Shown here: one piece after another, positions 7,479 through 15,215 of the stretch
How positions within the stretch are numbered: position 1 is the first letter of the stretch
How the letters are laid out: each line of letters begins with the position of its first letter
Assembly: GCA_001775445.1 (NCBI GenBank)
Contig: MEWV01000018.1
Coordinates: 1 to 21,217, forward strand
Reading direction: 5' to 3'
DNA length: 21,217 bases
Source of the DNA: Candidatus Adlerbacteria bacterium RIFCSPHIGHO2_02_FULL_54_18
GTDB taxonomy: Bacteria > Patescibacteriota > Minisyncoccia > Phycocordibacterales > SBAW01
The notes under the pieces: model-generated
The model's database searches: none
Told to the model about the DNA's origin: nothing
The model's input: the letters and a program-made list of their open reading frames with translations, nothing else
Translations under genes and position numbers: made by a program

Positions 7479-8080
7479 TATAGATTAATGAAATTGCGGA
7501 GTACAGCGATGCCGGCTTTCTGGCTCTTTTCGGGGTGGAACTGCACGCCAAAAATATTGTCTTTTTGTACCGCCGCGGCAAAGGCCTCGCCGTAGGTGCA
7601 CGTCGCCGCAATTGCCGCCGAGTCCGCTGGTTCCATTACATAGCTGTGCACAAAATAAAAATCACGCGAATCAATGTCGGCAAAGAGCCGTGCGCCCGGC
7701 GCGGATGTGACATCGTCCCATCCGATATGCGGCAAGCGCAGCCCCGCCACAGTAAGCTTGCGCGTCTTCCCCGCGATAAATCCCAGGCCTTTAGTGTCGC
7801 CTCCCTCTTCACCCGCTTCCGCCAACAACTGCATGCCCAGACAAATCCCCAGAAACGGCTTTTGATTCTCAAGTACTTCGCGCCGCAATACCGGGATAAG
7901 ACCGCGCTCCCACAGCTCCCGCATACCGTCGGGGAATGCGCCCACGCCGGGCAGTATTATATGCGTCGCGCGTTCAAAGTCCTCCGCGCGCGCGGTAATT
8001 ATCGCCTCCGCACCCAACAGTGCAAGCGCATTGCGCACTGAAGCGACATTGCCCATCCCGTAATCAACAACAGCTATCAT
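7478..8080 (-). CDS. hisH: HisH-like glutamine amidotransferase (glutaminase subunit)
   Basis: 200 aa from the ATG at 8078-8080, which overlaps the pseC stop (ATGA at 8080-8077). The longer open frame to 8194 would run into pseC and is not needed. This is a class I glutaminase: PGVGAFPDGM (oxyanion region, residues 44-53), nucleophile Cys80 in FLGICLGMQL, and the His182/Glu184 dyad in QFHPEKS. It hydrolyses glutamine and passes ammonia to the HisF-like partner encoded next. In polysaccharide loci this pair serves PseA/WbpG-type amidotransferases, two of which are encoded here. Nothing around it suggests histidine biosynthesis. Confidence 0.92.
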   Translation of the reverse strand: MIAVVDYGMGNVASVRNALALLGAEAIITARAEDFERATHIILPGVGAFPDGMRELWERGLIPVLRREVLENQKPFLGICLGMQLLAEAGEEGGDTKGLGFIAGKTRKLTVAGLRLPHIGWDDVTSAPGARLFADIDSRDFYFVHSYVMEPADSAAIAATCTYGEAFAAAVQKDNIFGVQFHPEKSQKAGIAVLRNFINL

Positions 8081-9207
8081 ATTTTGAGACTTTTTTTCAG
8101 TTCGCGCGCAATATACTGCTGCTGCCGGAGCGTTATTCGGGGAAACAACGGAATGGAGATTGCGGTCGCGTAAAAGCGCTCCGCGTTCGGGCACGACCCT
8201 TTTTTGTATCCGAGTTTTTGGTAATGCGGATGCGTGTGTACAGGGATATGATGCACTTGTACGCCGATGCCTCTGCTCCGCAAATAATCAAAGACGGCCC
8301 GGCGTTTTTTTGCGTCGACGCGCACGGGGTAGAGATGCCAGGCGGAGCGGTTGGTGACGGAGTCCTGCGCCGGGAGCATCAGACTGGGGATATTTTTAAG
8401 CAGTGTGTCGTAGTGGCGGGCGGCGGCGGCGCGTTTGGTAATAAAAGATTTCAGACGCCGGAGCTGGCTTTCGCCCAGTGCGGCGTTGATGTCGGGCATG
8501 CGGTAGTTGTAGCCGAGCGCCTGCTGTTCCATATACCAGCCGCCTTCTTTTTTATTTTTGAGATGTCCCGCGTCTTTGGTGATGCCGTGGCTGCGGAAGA
8601 GCCGCACCAGCCGGGCATACTCCGGGTTGTCGGTCACCACCGCGCCGCCCTCGCCAGTCGTGATGGATTTGACGGGATGGAAACTGAAAATACTCATGTC
8701 TGCGCCGCTCGCGGCGGGCCTCCCCCGGAAGCGGGCGCCTAGGCTCTGCGCCGCGTCGGCAATCAGCACAAGGGTGTGCTTGCGCGCGAGTGTTTTAAAC
8801 GCGCGCAGGTCGACAGGCCGTCCAGCGTAGTCCACCGGCACGAGCACTTTTGTCTTCTTGGTTATCGCTTTGCGCGCGTCGCTTATCCGCATATTGCCGG
8901 TCTCGGGGTCCACGTCGGCAAAGACGGGCCGTGCACCCAGATAGAGTGCGGCGTTCCCTGTCGCGGCAAACGTGAGTGCCGGCACGATAACCTCGTCGCC
9001 CTTTTTGACACCCGCGGCAAAGTACGCTGCGTGCAGAGCGGCAGTGCCGGAGTTGAGTGCGACTGCATACTTTGTCCCCGCCGCTTTCGCCAACACCACT
9101 TCAAACCGCTCTATCGCGGGACCTTGGGTAATCCAGCCGGATTTGAGTGTCTTAACGACTGCTTGTATATCGGCTTCGCTGATATCCTGAGTCGAATAGG
9201 GAATCAT
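8077..9207 (-). CDS. pseC: UDP-4-amino-4,6-dideoxy-N-acetyl-beta-L-altrosamine transaminase
   Basis: 376 aa, the usual length for PseC. It opens with IPYSTQDISEADI and SGWITQGPAIERFE, both typical of the PseC branch of DegT aminotransferases. The active site has LNSGTAALHA (residues 51-60), DAAQSLGA (151-158, PLP Asp151) and SFHPVKSITTGEGG (175-188), with Lys180 as the PLP lysine. YNYRMPDINAALGESQL follows. PseC aminates the 4-keto sugar made by PseB, using glutamate as donor. The gene starts 9 bp after the pseB stop and overlaps hisH, so pseB, pseC, hisH, hisF and pseA form one transcription unit. Adjacent PseB makes the PseC assignment firm over LegC or PglE. Confidence 0.93.
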   Translation of the reverse strand: MIPYSTQDISEADIQAVVKTLKSGWITQGPAIERFEVVLAKAAGTKYAVALNSGTAALHAAYFAAGVKKGDEVIVPALTFAATGNAALYLGARPVFADVDPETGNMRISDARKAITKKTKVLVPVDYAGRPVDLRAFKTLARKHTLVLIADAAQSLGARFRGRPAASGADMSIFSFHPVKSITTGEGGAVVTDNPEYARLVRLFRSHGITKDAGHLKNKKEGGWYMEQQALGYNYRMPDINAALGESQLRRLKSFITKRAAAARHYDTLLKNIPSLMLPAQDSVTNRSAWHLYPVRVDAKKRRAVFDYLRSRGIGVQVHHIPVHTHPHYQKLGYKKGSCPNAERFYATAISIPLFPRITLRQQQYIARELKKSLKI

Positions 9208-9216
9208 ACCTCTATC

Positions 9217-10206
9217 TTACCCGAAGAGTTGAGCTGCTTCTTTTTTCTTCAAAAGGAATTTCTTGTTGTTGCTGGTGTAGAGGAACCCCTTTGGAACGCA
9301 GCGGTAGCGGGCGAGCCACTCGGCACCCCCCATCGGGGCGATAGCATACATGTGCGGTAGCTCTCTGGCCTGCACCGCTTCGTAACGCGTAATGAGTATC
9401 TCATGGAGCTTTTCACCCGGGCGCGTCCCGATAACGCGCATTGTGCACTCGGGTGCGAGCAGTTTGACCATATCGGTGATGGCCATATTCTTCATCTTCG
9501 GAACGAATATCTCGCCTCCCTGCATTAAAAGGAGGCACTCAAGCACAATGTCCATAACCGACTCAATTCGTATCCAAAAGCGCGTCATTTCCTTGTTGGT
9601 TACCGTGATGGTGCCGCTCTCCCGCTGGCGACTTATCATCTCAACAAACGATCCGCGGCTGCCGATGACGTTGCCATAACGCACAACGGAAAAGCGGCCT
9701 ACACCCTGACCTACATAGGCATTTGCCGCGACAAAAAGTTTCTCCGCGGCGAGCTTAGTGGCACCATAGAGGTTGATGGGTTCAACCGCTTTGTCGGAGG
9801 AGACAAAGAGGACTTTCCCCACATTGCGATCAAGCGCCGCGTCAATAACATTGCGGCTGCCGATGATGTTCGTTTCTATTGCTTCTGTGGGATTATATTC
9901 GATGGACTCGACGCGCTTCATCGCCGCCGCGTGCACAACAATATCCACACCATCAAAGGCGCGCTTTAGACGCTCCGTGTTGCGTATGTCACCGATAAAA
10001 AAGCGCAACCGCGGTTCGTCTTTGTACTGCGCCTGCATCTCGCTTTGCTTGAGTTCGTCGCGGCTGAAAATAATGACTTTGGCCACACCCGGCACGGCAA
10101 GCAAGCGCGCGACGAACGCGCGCCCGAAGGTACCCGTTCCTCCGGTCACGAGCACCGTCTTTCCGTTGAGGAAGTCCGTTGAAATCACTTTATTTACCCT
10201 AGTCAT
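9217..10206 (-). CDS. pseB: UDP-N-acetylglucosamine 4,6-dehydratase (inverting)
   Basis: 329 aa from the ATG at 10204-10206. A GTG at 10225-10227 would extend it by seven residues but would lie inside the predicted -10 element. It is a short-chain dehydrogenase/reductase fold with NAD motif TGGTGTFG (residues 21-28), GDIRN (72-76), HAAAMKRVESIEYNP (92-106) and the active-site stretch SSDKAVEPINLYGATK (136-151: Asp138, Lys139, Tyr147, Lys151), as expected for PseB/FlaA1. It converts UDP-GlcNAc to the 4-keto-L-arabino sugar, the first step of pseudaminic acid synthesis. It heads the pseBC-hisHF-pseA operon, and no Shine-Dalgarno site is visible. Confidence 0.94.
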   Translation of the reverse strand: MTRVNKVISTDFLNGKTVLVTGGTGTFGRAFVARLLAVPGVAKVIIFSRDELKQSEMQAQYKDEPRLRFFIGDIRNTERLKRAFDGVDIVVHAAAMKRVESIEYNPTEAIETNIIGSRNVIDAALDRNVGKVLFVSSDKAVEPINLYGATKLAAEKLFVAANAYVGQGVGRFSVVRYGNVIGSRGSFVEMISRQRESGTITVTNKEMTRFWIRIESVMDIVLECLLLMQGGEIFVPKMKNMAITDMVKLLAPECTMRVIGTRPGEKLHEILITRYEAVQARELPHMYAIAPMGGAEWLARYRCVPKGFLYTSNNKKFLLKKKEAAQLFG

Positions 10207-10217
10207 AGGCGCGCAGC

Positions 10218-10246
10218 ACAATAACACATATGACCTTATAACTCAA
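10218..10246 (-). promoter_or_regulatory. Promoter of the pseB operon, near-leaderless
   Basis: On the minus strand TTGAGT (10246-10241) is followed after 17 bp by TATTGT (10223-10218), preceded by TG one base upstream (extended -10). The predicted transcription start is about 10212-10211, only about 5 nt before the pseB ATG. This suggests a leaderless or almost leaderless mRNA. Confidence 0.55.
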
Positions 10247-10273
10247 GAGTTTCGGAGAGGTTACCGGTAGTGC

Positions 10274-11608
10274 TTACTGAACATACGAAGCCTGCTTGGG
10301 GAGGAGCTTTCTCGTTTGCAATTCCTCTAGCAACTGAAATAAGAGGTAGTCGTTGTACTTGCGCGCCGCGAGCTGGAGGCCGAACGGCAGTCCTGCGGGG
10401 GATGTAAAGGTCGGCGCGGAGATGACGGGTAGATGCGTGAGCGTCCACATGAGCGCGGGGTCGGGGAGCTCAGGGACATCACGCGGCGGAGCCTCGCCGG
10501 AAGTGCTTAAACATATGACCGCGTCGTAGTCCGCAAAAAACGCGTCCATGTCGCGGATCATTTTGTTTTGCCGCTCGAGTGCCGCGGCAAACGCGGCGCG
10601 GTCGATGTCTTTCCCCTGCTCAATCAGCTGCCTCATAATGGGAGAGATTTGCTCGGCCTTGGTGTACTCATGTTGAAAATAGTACGAGAGAGACTTGTTA
10701 TAGATAGTCGCGTGCGTCTCATGCGTCTGCGACATAGACGCGGGGATCTCCGTCTCCTCCACCTCAAAACCCGGTTCCGCCGAAAGCTTCTTCGCAAACG
10801 CGTCCATGGCATCTTTAGCGTACTGGGGAACCCCTCCCCAGGTATGCGTGCGGACAAAAGCTACCTTCCACGGGCGGCTCGCGGGCTTCTGTTGCCGTGC
10901 CGTCTCCGAGAGTGCCGCGTGGCTTAAAGGATAGTTCCGTCCCGAGACTTTCATTGCATTAAACATCCGGCGCAGGTCTTCCGCGTACACGGCAAAAAAA
11001 CCGAGTGAGTCGAGGCTATCGGTAGTCTTGAGCATCCCTGTCCGCGGGATAGTGCCGAAGGACGGCTTACACGCGTACACTCCACAGAAGCTCGCAGGAC
11101 GGACAATGGAGCCGGCGGTTTGAGTACCGGTTGCCGCGGGGACCATACCGAGCGCCACCGCCACCGCCGAACCGCTCGAGGATGTACCCGGTGTTTTTGT
11201 CTTGTCGTGGGGGTTCAGAGTCTTGTCGAGCTCATGCACCGCAAACTCGGCAGTCACTGTCTTTCCCACCACAAGCGCTCCTTGGCGCTTGAGATTGTAT
11301 ACCGCGCGGGCATCGTTTCCCGGGGTAAAGTCCTTCCACAGCGGACTGCCCATCTGGGTCGGAAAGTCAGTGGTGTTGTAGATGTCTTTTATGCCGAGAG
11401 GAATGTACGGCAACAGGCCTTTTTTTGCCGCTGCGCCTTCGAAGCTCTTGGGGAGAGAGTCGCCGGCATAGACCACGAACGCGCCGTACTGCTCCCCTTC
11501 TCTTATATTATGGAGCGCCGCGGAGACCATTTCCTGAACAGAAAGCTCGCCTTGCTCCACGCGCGAGATGAGCTCACCTATAGAGTTGTCTATAAAAAGC
11601 CTATTCAT
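10274..11608 (-). CDS. Amidase-signature family protein (unknown substrate)
   Basis: 444 aa. The Ser-cisSer-Lys triad of the amidase signature family is present: Lys74 in PLGIKDIYN, the serine-rich PGTSSSGSA at residues 140-148, and the nucleophile Ser167 in GTQTAGSIVRPAS. These enzymes hydrolyse amide bonds; GatA of the transamidosome belongs to the same family, but the flanking sequence is not GatA-like and no gatB or gatC is near. The start overlaps the stop of the second PseA-type gene by 8 bp, and the gene lies directly before the pseB promoter, so it belongs to the GNAT-amidotransferase-amidase unit. A role in removing or exchanging an acyl group on a sugar, or in releasing ammonia, is conceivable but not shown. 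Confidence 0.85.
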   Translation of the reverse strand: MNRLFIDNSIGELISRVEQGELSVQEMVSAALHNIREGEQYGAFVVYAGDSLPKSFEGAAAKKGLLPYIPLGIKDIYNTTDFPTQMGSPLWKDFTPGNDARAVYNLKRQGALVVGKTVTAEFAVHELDKTLNPHDKTKTPGTSSSGSAVAVALGMVPAATGTQTAGSIVRPASFCGVYACKPSFGTIPRTGMLKTTDSLDSLGFFAVYAEDLRRMFNAMKVSGRNYPLSHAALSETARQQKPASRPWKVAFVRTHTWGGVPQYAKDAMDAFAKKLSAEPGFEVEETEIPASMSQTHETHATIYNKSLSYYFQHEYTKAEQISPIMRQLIEQGKDIDRAAFAAALERQNKMIRDMDAFFADYDAVICLSTSGEAPPRDVPELPDPALMWTLTHLPVISAPTFTSPAGLPFGLQLAARKYNDYLLFQLLEELQTRKLLPKQASYVQ

Positions 11609-12788
11609 GGCGGTCGAACTTTTCGATTAACTGCTCGGGGAACGGCATAATGCGCTCCGCATTTTTATGGTCCTTCGTGTTAACGGGGATATCCACCCCG
11701 ATCATCTGGGGCAAGCGCTTTGCGCGCATCGTTTCGTAAAACTTCGCTTCAGTAGAGCCAGTAATTTTTAAATAATAGTCGAGTGCCTCCGGCCGTTCTG
11801 GGTCGTGCTTCCGGATAAGATCAAACCCTTCTTCTCGGGTCAGGAGCCCGTTACGGACATCCAAAGAGGCTTGCATAGTCGCGCGCCCGAAACCGCGCTT
11901 GAGATAGCAGGTAAAGTCGTGCATGCCCGACATGACATCCTCGACGCTCTTATAGCGCTTATACGTGTTTTCCATTTCGGTCTGCCTCCAGCCGTACGTC
12001 TCTTCAAGAAACTCCGTCTGTCGCTCATCATCCCAAAAAATATAGTCACCCAAATGTATCCCCCATACACCTGCCGCCTCTATCTCTTCCTGGCTCGGGA
12101 CCTCGAATGGATAGAGGTCGCGGTCGGTTATATCCCCGCCCACCATTTGTGTTGGCGAAAGCTTGGCCGATTGTTTTAAAAAGTAGTCGCGGTCGAACGT
12201 ATTGAGCTGCTCCGTGTAAGAGGAACGTCCGGAGGACTCCGCATCCCCCTCACCCCAGATAAGTAGGGGTATCTTCCATTTGACCGCCACCTGCAGGGGA
12301 AACGCGCCCACTCCCGCATGATCGTGCCAGTTGGTGTCACCTATACCCTCTATAGAGCGCTTGGCGAGCCGGTTGATGAGCGCGCGGTTCGGCGTAAAGG
12401 CGACGTGGTCGACGTTGAATTTCTCCAAGGAGTTCTGCAGGTTGTACCACCCCGACTCGCTCCACCAGTTGTGGCTAAAAGTCACGCACAGCGGCTTCAT
12501 CCCGTATATTTTGGTAAGCACGTGGAGCTGGAAGGTGCTGTCCTTGCCGCCGGAAATAGGCACGATGCAGTCGTAATTGTTGCCGGCCTTTGCTTTAGCA
12601 TCATCCAAGATGGCGCGGAGATTTTTTTCCCGCTCGAGCCAGTTGATATGAATCTTCTGCTCGGACGATTGGCAAGCGCGGCAGACGCCCATTTCGTCGA
12701 ATACCACCCCCTCGAGGGTCTCGGGGACGCAGCAGCGCGTGCAGTACTGCATATGAGGGAAAAGTGGGGTGCGGGCATGTAGGTCCAT
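11601..12788 (-). CDS. N-acetyl-sugar amidotransferase, PseA/WbpG family (copy 2)
   Basis: 395 aa from the ATG at 12786-12788, which is 2 bp after the GNAT stop. An internal ATG at 12750-12752 gives the usual family start (MQYC) and 383 aa; neither has a clear ribosome-binding site. The metal knuckle is YCTRCC...GVCRACQ (Cys16, Cys19, Cys36, Cys39) and the ATP loop is PISGGKDS (residues 77-84). The match to the copy at 5628-6764 runs along the whole length (LLIWGE, the C-terminal RGFGRAT...DVRNG...REEG block), but the two are clearly diverged, so they probably act on different substrates. No private glutaminase gene is adjacent, so it may share HisH/HisF with copy 1 or use ammonia freed by the neighbouring amidase; both ideas are inference. 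Confidence 0.88.
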   Translation of the reverse strand: MDLHARTPLFPHMQYCTRCCVPETLEGVVFDEMGVCRACQSSEQKIHINWLEREKNLRAILDDAKAKAGNNYDCIVPISGGKDSTFQLHVLTKIYGMKPLCVTFSHNWWSESGWYNLQNSLEKFNVDHVAFTPNRALINRLAKRSIEGIGDTNWHDHAGVGAFPLQVAVKWKIPLLIWGEGDAESSGRSSYTEQLNTFDRDYFLKQSAKLSPTQMVGGDITDRDLYPFEVPSQEEIEAAGVWGIHLGDYIFWDDERQTEFLEETYGWRQTEMENTYKRYKSVEDVMSGMHDFTCYLKRGFGRATMQASLDVRNGLLTREEGFDLIRKHDPERPEALDYYLKITGSTEAKFYETMRAKRLPQMIGVDIPVNTKDHKNAERIMPFPEQLIEKFDRHE

Positions 12789-12790
12789 AG

Positions 12791-13327
12791 TTACTGTTTG
12801 TTGATGAGCCCGTAAGCGACGACGTCGTGGAACATACCGTCTTTATAGAGTGCTTCTTTTTGGATACCTTCTTCTTCAAACCCCAGTCGCTCGGCAATCT
12901 TGCGCATGGGTACATTGGCGGTGGGCGTAAAGCAGTAGATACGATGGAGGTTGAGTACTTTAAAACCGTGCTCGACCATCATCTTCGAGGCCTCCGCACC
13001 TATGCCCTTACCCCACCACTCGCGCTCCCCGAGGATAATGGCAAACTCCGCGTTGCGGCTCATCCAGTCGATAGCTTGCAGCGAGACATTGCCAATATGC
13101 CTGCCGGATGCCTTGTCTATAATCGCGAGTACGAGGTTTTGGTTACCGGTCTGCAAACCCTCTACATACTGCCGCGCGAGTGCTTCGGTGTAAGGGAAAG
13201 CGTGGTGCCGGTTAAATGCGCAAACTGCGGAGTCATTAAACCAATTGACATATCCTTCTTTGACATCATCCATGGTGAGCGGGCGGAGGTCTATCTGCGT
13301 TCCTTCGATAAATGATCGCATATACAT
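12791..13327 (-). CDS. GNAT N-acetyltransferase (RimJ/PseH-like)
   Basis: 178 aa from the ATG at 13325-13327; another ATG at 13319-13321 would remove two residues. A GTG at 13343-13345 is possible but lies upstream of the predicted promoter's -10 box. The domain is complete: IDLRPLTMDDVKEGYVNWFND at the N-terminus, acetyl-CoA loop EREWWGKGIGAEA (residues 101-113), and NLHRIYCFTPTANVPMRKIAERLGF (126-150), a common RimJ-type pattern. It resembles acetyltransferases that modify amino sugars, and could be the true PseH or the acetyltransferase acting after the second aminotransferase (1128-2426). It is first in a three-gene unit with the second amidotransferase and the amidase. Confidence 0.87.
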   Translation of the reverse strand: MYMRSFIEGTQIDLRPLTMDDVKEGYVNWFNDSAVCAFNRHHAFPYTEALARQYVEGLQTGNQNLVLAIIDKASGRHIGNVSLQAIDWMSRNAEFAIILGEREWWGKGIGAEASKMMVEHGFKVLNLHRIYCFTPTANVPMRKIAERLGFEEEGIQKEALYKDGMFHDVVAYGLINKQ

Positions 13328-13334
13328 GTCTTGT

Positions 13335-13364
13335 AGTATAAACACGCTAACGAGGTGCGGGCAA
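13335..13364 (-). promoter_or_regulatory. Promoter of the GNAT-amidotransferase-amidase unit, leaderless
   Basis: Minus-strand TTGCCC (13364-13359), 18 bp spacer, TATACT (13340-13335). The -10 ends 7 nt before the ATG at 13327, so transcription should begin at or next to the start codon. The -35 lies inside the 3' end of the upstream gene. Confidence 0.5.
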
Positions 13365-15215
13365 CTCGCGGATACACTCCTCTATACGCGTGGACGCTTT
13401 GCCGTTGAACACAAAGTTCTGCTGTAGAAAACTCTCGGCACGCGCCACAAGCGCGGTGCGCGCATCTTGGTCAAGCAGCGCTTCCGCATGCTGCAACAGT
13501 TCTTGGGGTGTGCGCGCTACCATGACCGCTCCGGCCTCTTCAAACTCCCTAAAGTCCTGGTCTATTGGCCGGACGTACAGCAGCACCGGCTTATGCATAA
13601 GCATCGCTTCGAGCACCACGGTCGAGTTGCCGGAGACGACGAAGTCGCACAGCGCAAGCAGCATCCGGAGGTCTTCATCCTGCACCCAGGACGTCCCCGC
13701 AGCAAACATCCCCCGTATCTCCTGCCGCTCATACAAGCTGTCCCGCCCCGGGCGCGGGCGCAGCAGCAGACGCAATTTCGGAAATTTTTTCTGCAATCCG
13801 GCGAAGGTGTCAACCGAATCCGCTACGCTGTGGCTGGTGAAGCTTGATGGCTCGAGCGAATTACCCCGGGCCGGGAGCGTTACCAGGGCGGTCAGTCCTC
13901 CGTCGATACCAAGCCGCGCGCGTGCGGCTTCAAGCTCTCTGGGCGGCACGGGCTCTGCATACCGGTCAAAGCGCGGGGAGCCGACTTCTATAATCCGCCG
14001 CGGCTCGACGCCGAATTGCTCGTAATGTTTTTTGGTTAAGGCGCCGTAGGCCGCCAGGTAGCGCGAGTAGAGACGTGCATATGGGTGCGAGAGTTCGGTC
14101 ACCTCAAGCGCGTGCTGCATCTCGACGCTCGGTATATTTAGGCGCTCCGCGACCCGCGCCCAAAGGTTGTTGTATCCCTTGGTGGAGCCAAAGAGCAGGA
14201 CCCGGTTGATGCGGTAGCGCCGGAGCATTGCCTTGGCACTCTCAATCGTCGCAACAGCATCCTCTGCGTAGTCCTTGACGATAGAGCCGAGTACTTGCTT
14301 TGCGACCGGCCAAAAAGAACTGCCGTTATAGACAAACAGCTTCGAGATGTCCGGAGTGTCTCCGAGTGCGTCCCACGCGCGCGCAAACTCTTCTGCCCGC
14401 GCGAGCGCAAGCTTGCGCACCGCGCGGTCGGCAAAGTCGAGCGGATGATGAAAGCGCACGCGTTTGCTCCAGATAGCCCAACCCATGCGGGGTATCTCCT
14501 TGCGGCGCGTCATCACGAGCTCGGTATCGGGCATATCTTTAATAAACGGCTCGATGCGCGCCCACGGGTCGGTGGAGAGTATCTTCAAAGGTCTTGGTTT
14601 GCGTAGCAATGTAACGAGTATATTAAGCAAACCGATGATACATCGAGTTGCCGTTTCCACAATACGTACCCACGCAGAGTAACGCGTACCGCGTTTAGGC
14701 AGAGCCGGAATTACTTCAATTTCTATGCCGCGACGCTCTGCAATGAGCTGTGCTACATCCACTTGCAACCGCTCTTTAAAGTATGCGGTGGGGTCTGCCT
14801 CAACTCCCACGGTATGAAAGGACTCCGGTATAAAAATACGCCCGATGCCGGGGCGCGCGAGTATCTGCTCAAATAGCACGAGATAATAGACAAGCATGCC
14901 GAAGTAGTGGTGGAGCGGCCCCGCGTGCGGCTCACCGAGGAGTATCCCGTCGTGCGCAAAGAATGCAAGTTCGGGATGTTTATACCACTCGTTGGCCGCC
15001 ATGCGGGTAACCTCTATCGGCTCGCGCTGCCCCTCGCACGAGCGGGCAACAGAGCGCAACGGTGTAAAAACGATGCCACGCTTCCGCAATTCAAGCTCAA
15101 CTTCAAAATCAAGAGCAATTACTTCAAGCTCCTCCCCCGCGCGCAAGCGCGCTTCAAGTTGCGGCAAATGCTCAAGTTCATATACGATATACAGCTTTTT
15201 TTTCCGCTCATTCAT
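13347..15215 (-). CDS. Large GT-B-like glycosyl/glycerophosphotransferase-type protein
   Basis: 622 aa. The C-terminal part resembles GT-B enzymes of surface polysaccharide synthesis (CDP-glycerol glycerophosphotransferase/KpsS-like): SVEMQHALEV (residues 363-372), VGSPRFDRYAEP (411-422), LRLLLRPRPG (481-490) and the donor-site block CDFVVSGNSTVVLEAMLMHK (523-542). The N-terminal about 330 residues have no motif I recognise; a hydrophobic segment at about 185-204 (VETATRCIIGLLNILVTLL) may be a membrane-associated helix. The ATG overlaps the stop of the CDP-alcohol transferase gene (ATGA at 15215-15212), tying it to the phosphonate operon. It may transfer the nonulosonate or the HEP-bearing sugar to the growing glycan. 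The reaction is not determined. Confidence 0.75.
   Translation of the reverse strand: MNERKKKLYIVYELEHLPQLEARLRAGEELEVIALDFEVELELRKRGIVFTPLRSVARSCEGQREPIEVTRMAANEWYKHPELAFFAHDGILLGEPHAGPLHHYFGMLVYYLVLFEQILARPGIGRIFIPESFHTVGVEADPTAYFKERLQVDVAQLIAERRGIEIEVIPALPKRGTRYSAWVRIVETATRCIIGLLNILVTLLRKPRPLKILSTDPWARIEPFIKDMPDTELVMTRRKEIPRMGWAIWSKRVRFHHPLDFADRAVRKLALARAEEFARAWDALGDTPDISKLFVYNGSSFWPVAKQVLGSIVKDYAEDAVATIESAKAMLRRYRINRVLLFGSTKGYNNLWARVAERLNIPSVEMQHALEVTELSHPYARLYSRYLAAYGALTKKHYEQFGVEPRRIIEVGSPRFDRYAEPVPPRELEAARARLGIDGGLTALVTLPARGNSLEPSSFTSHSVADSVDTFAGLQKKFPKLRLLLRPRPGRDSLYERQEIRGMFAAGTSWVQDEDLRMLLALCDFVVSGNSTVVLEAMLMHKPVLLYVRPIDQDFREFEEAGAVMVARTPQELLQHAEALLDQDARTALVARAESFLQQNFVFNGKASTRIEECIRELPAPR

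Noticed and set aside
6777..8080. Histidine biosynthesis genes
   Set aside because: HisF lacks Asp11, no other his gene is present, and the pair is followed directly by a PseA-type amidotransferase.
10274..11608. GatA subunit of the transamidosome
   Set aside because: The family triad is shared, but the surrounding sequence is not GatA-like as far as I can judge and gatB/gatC are absent.
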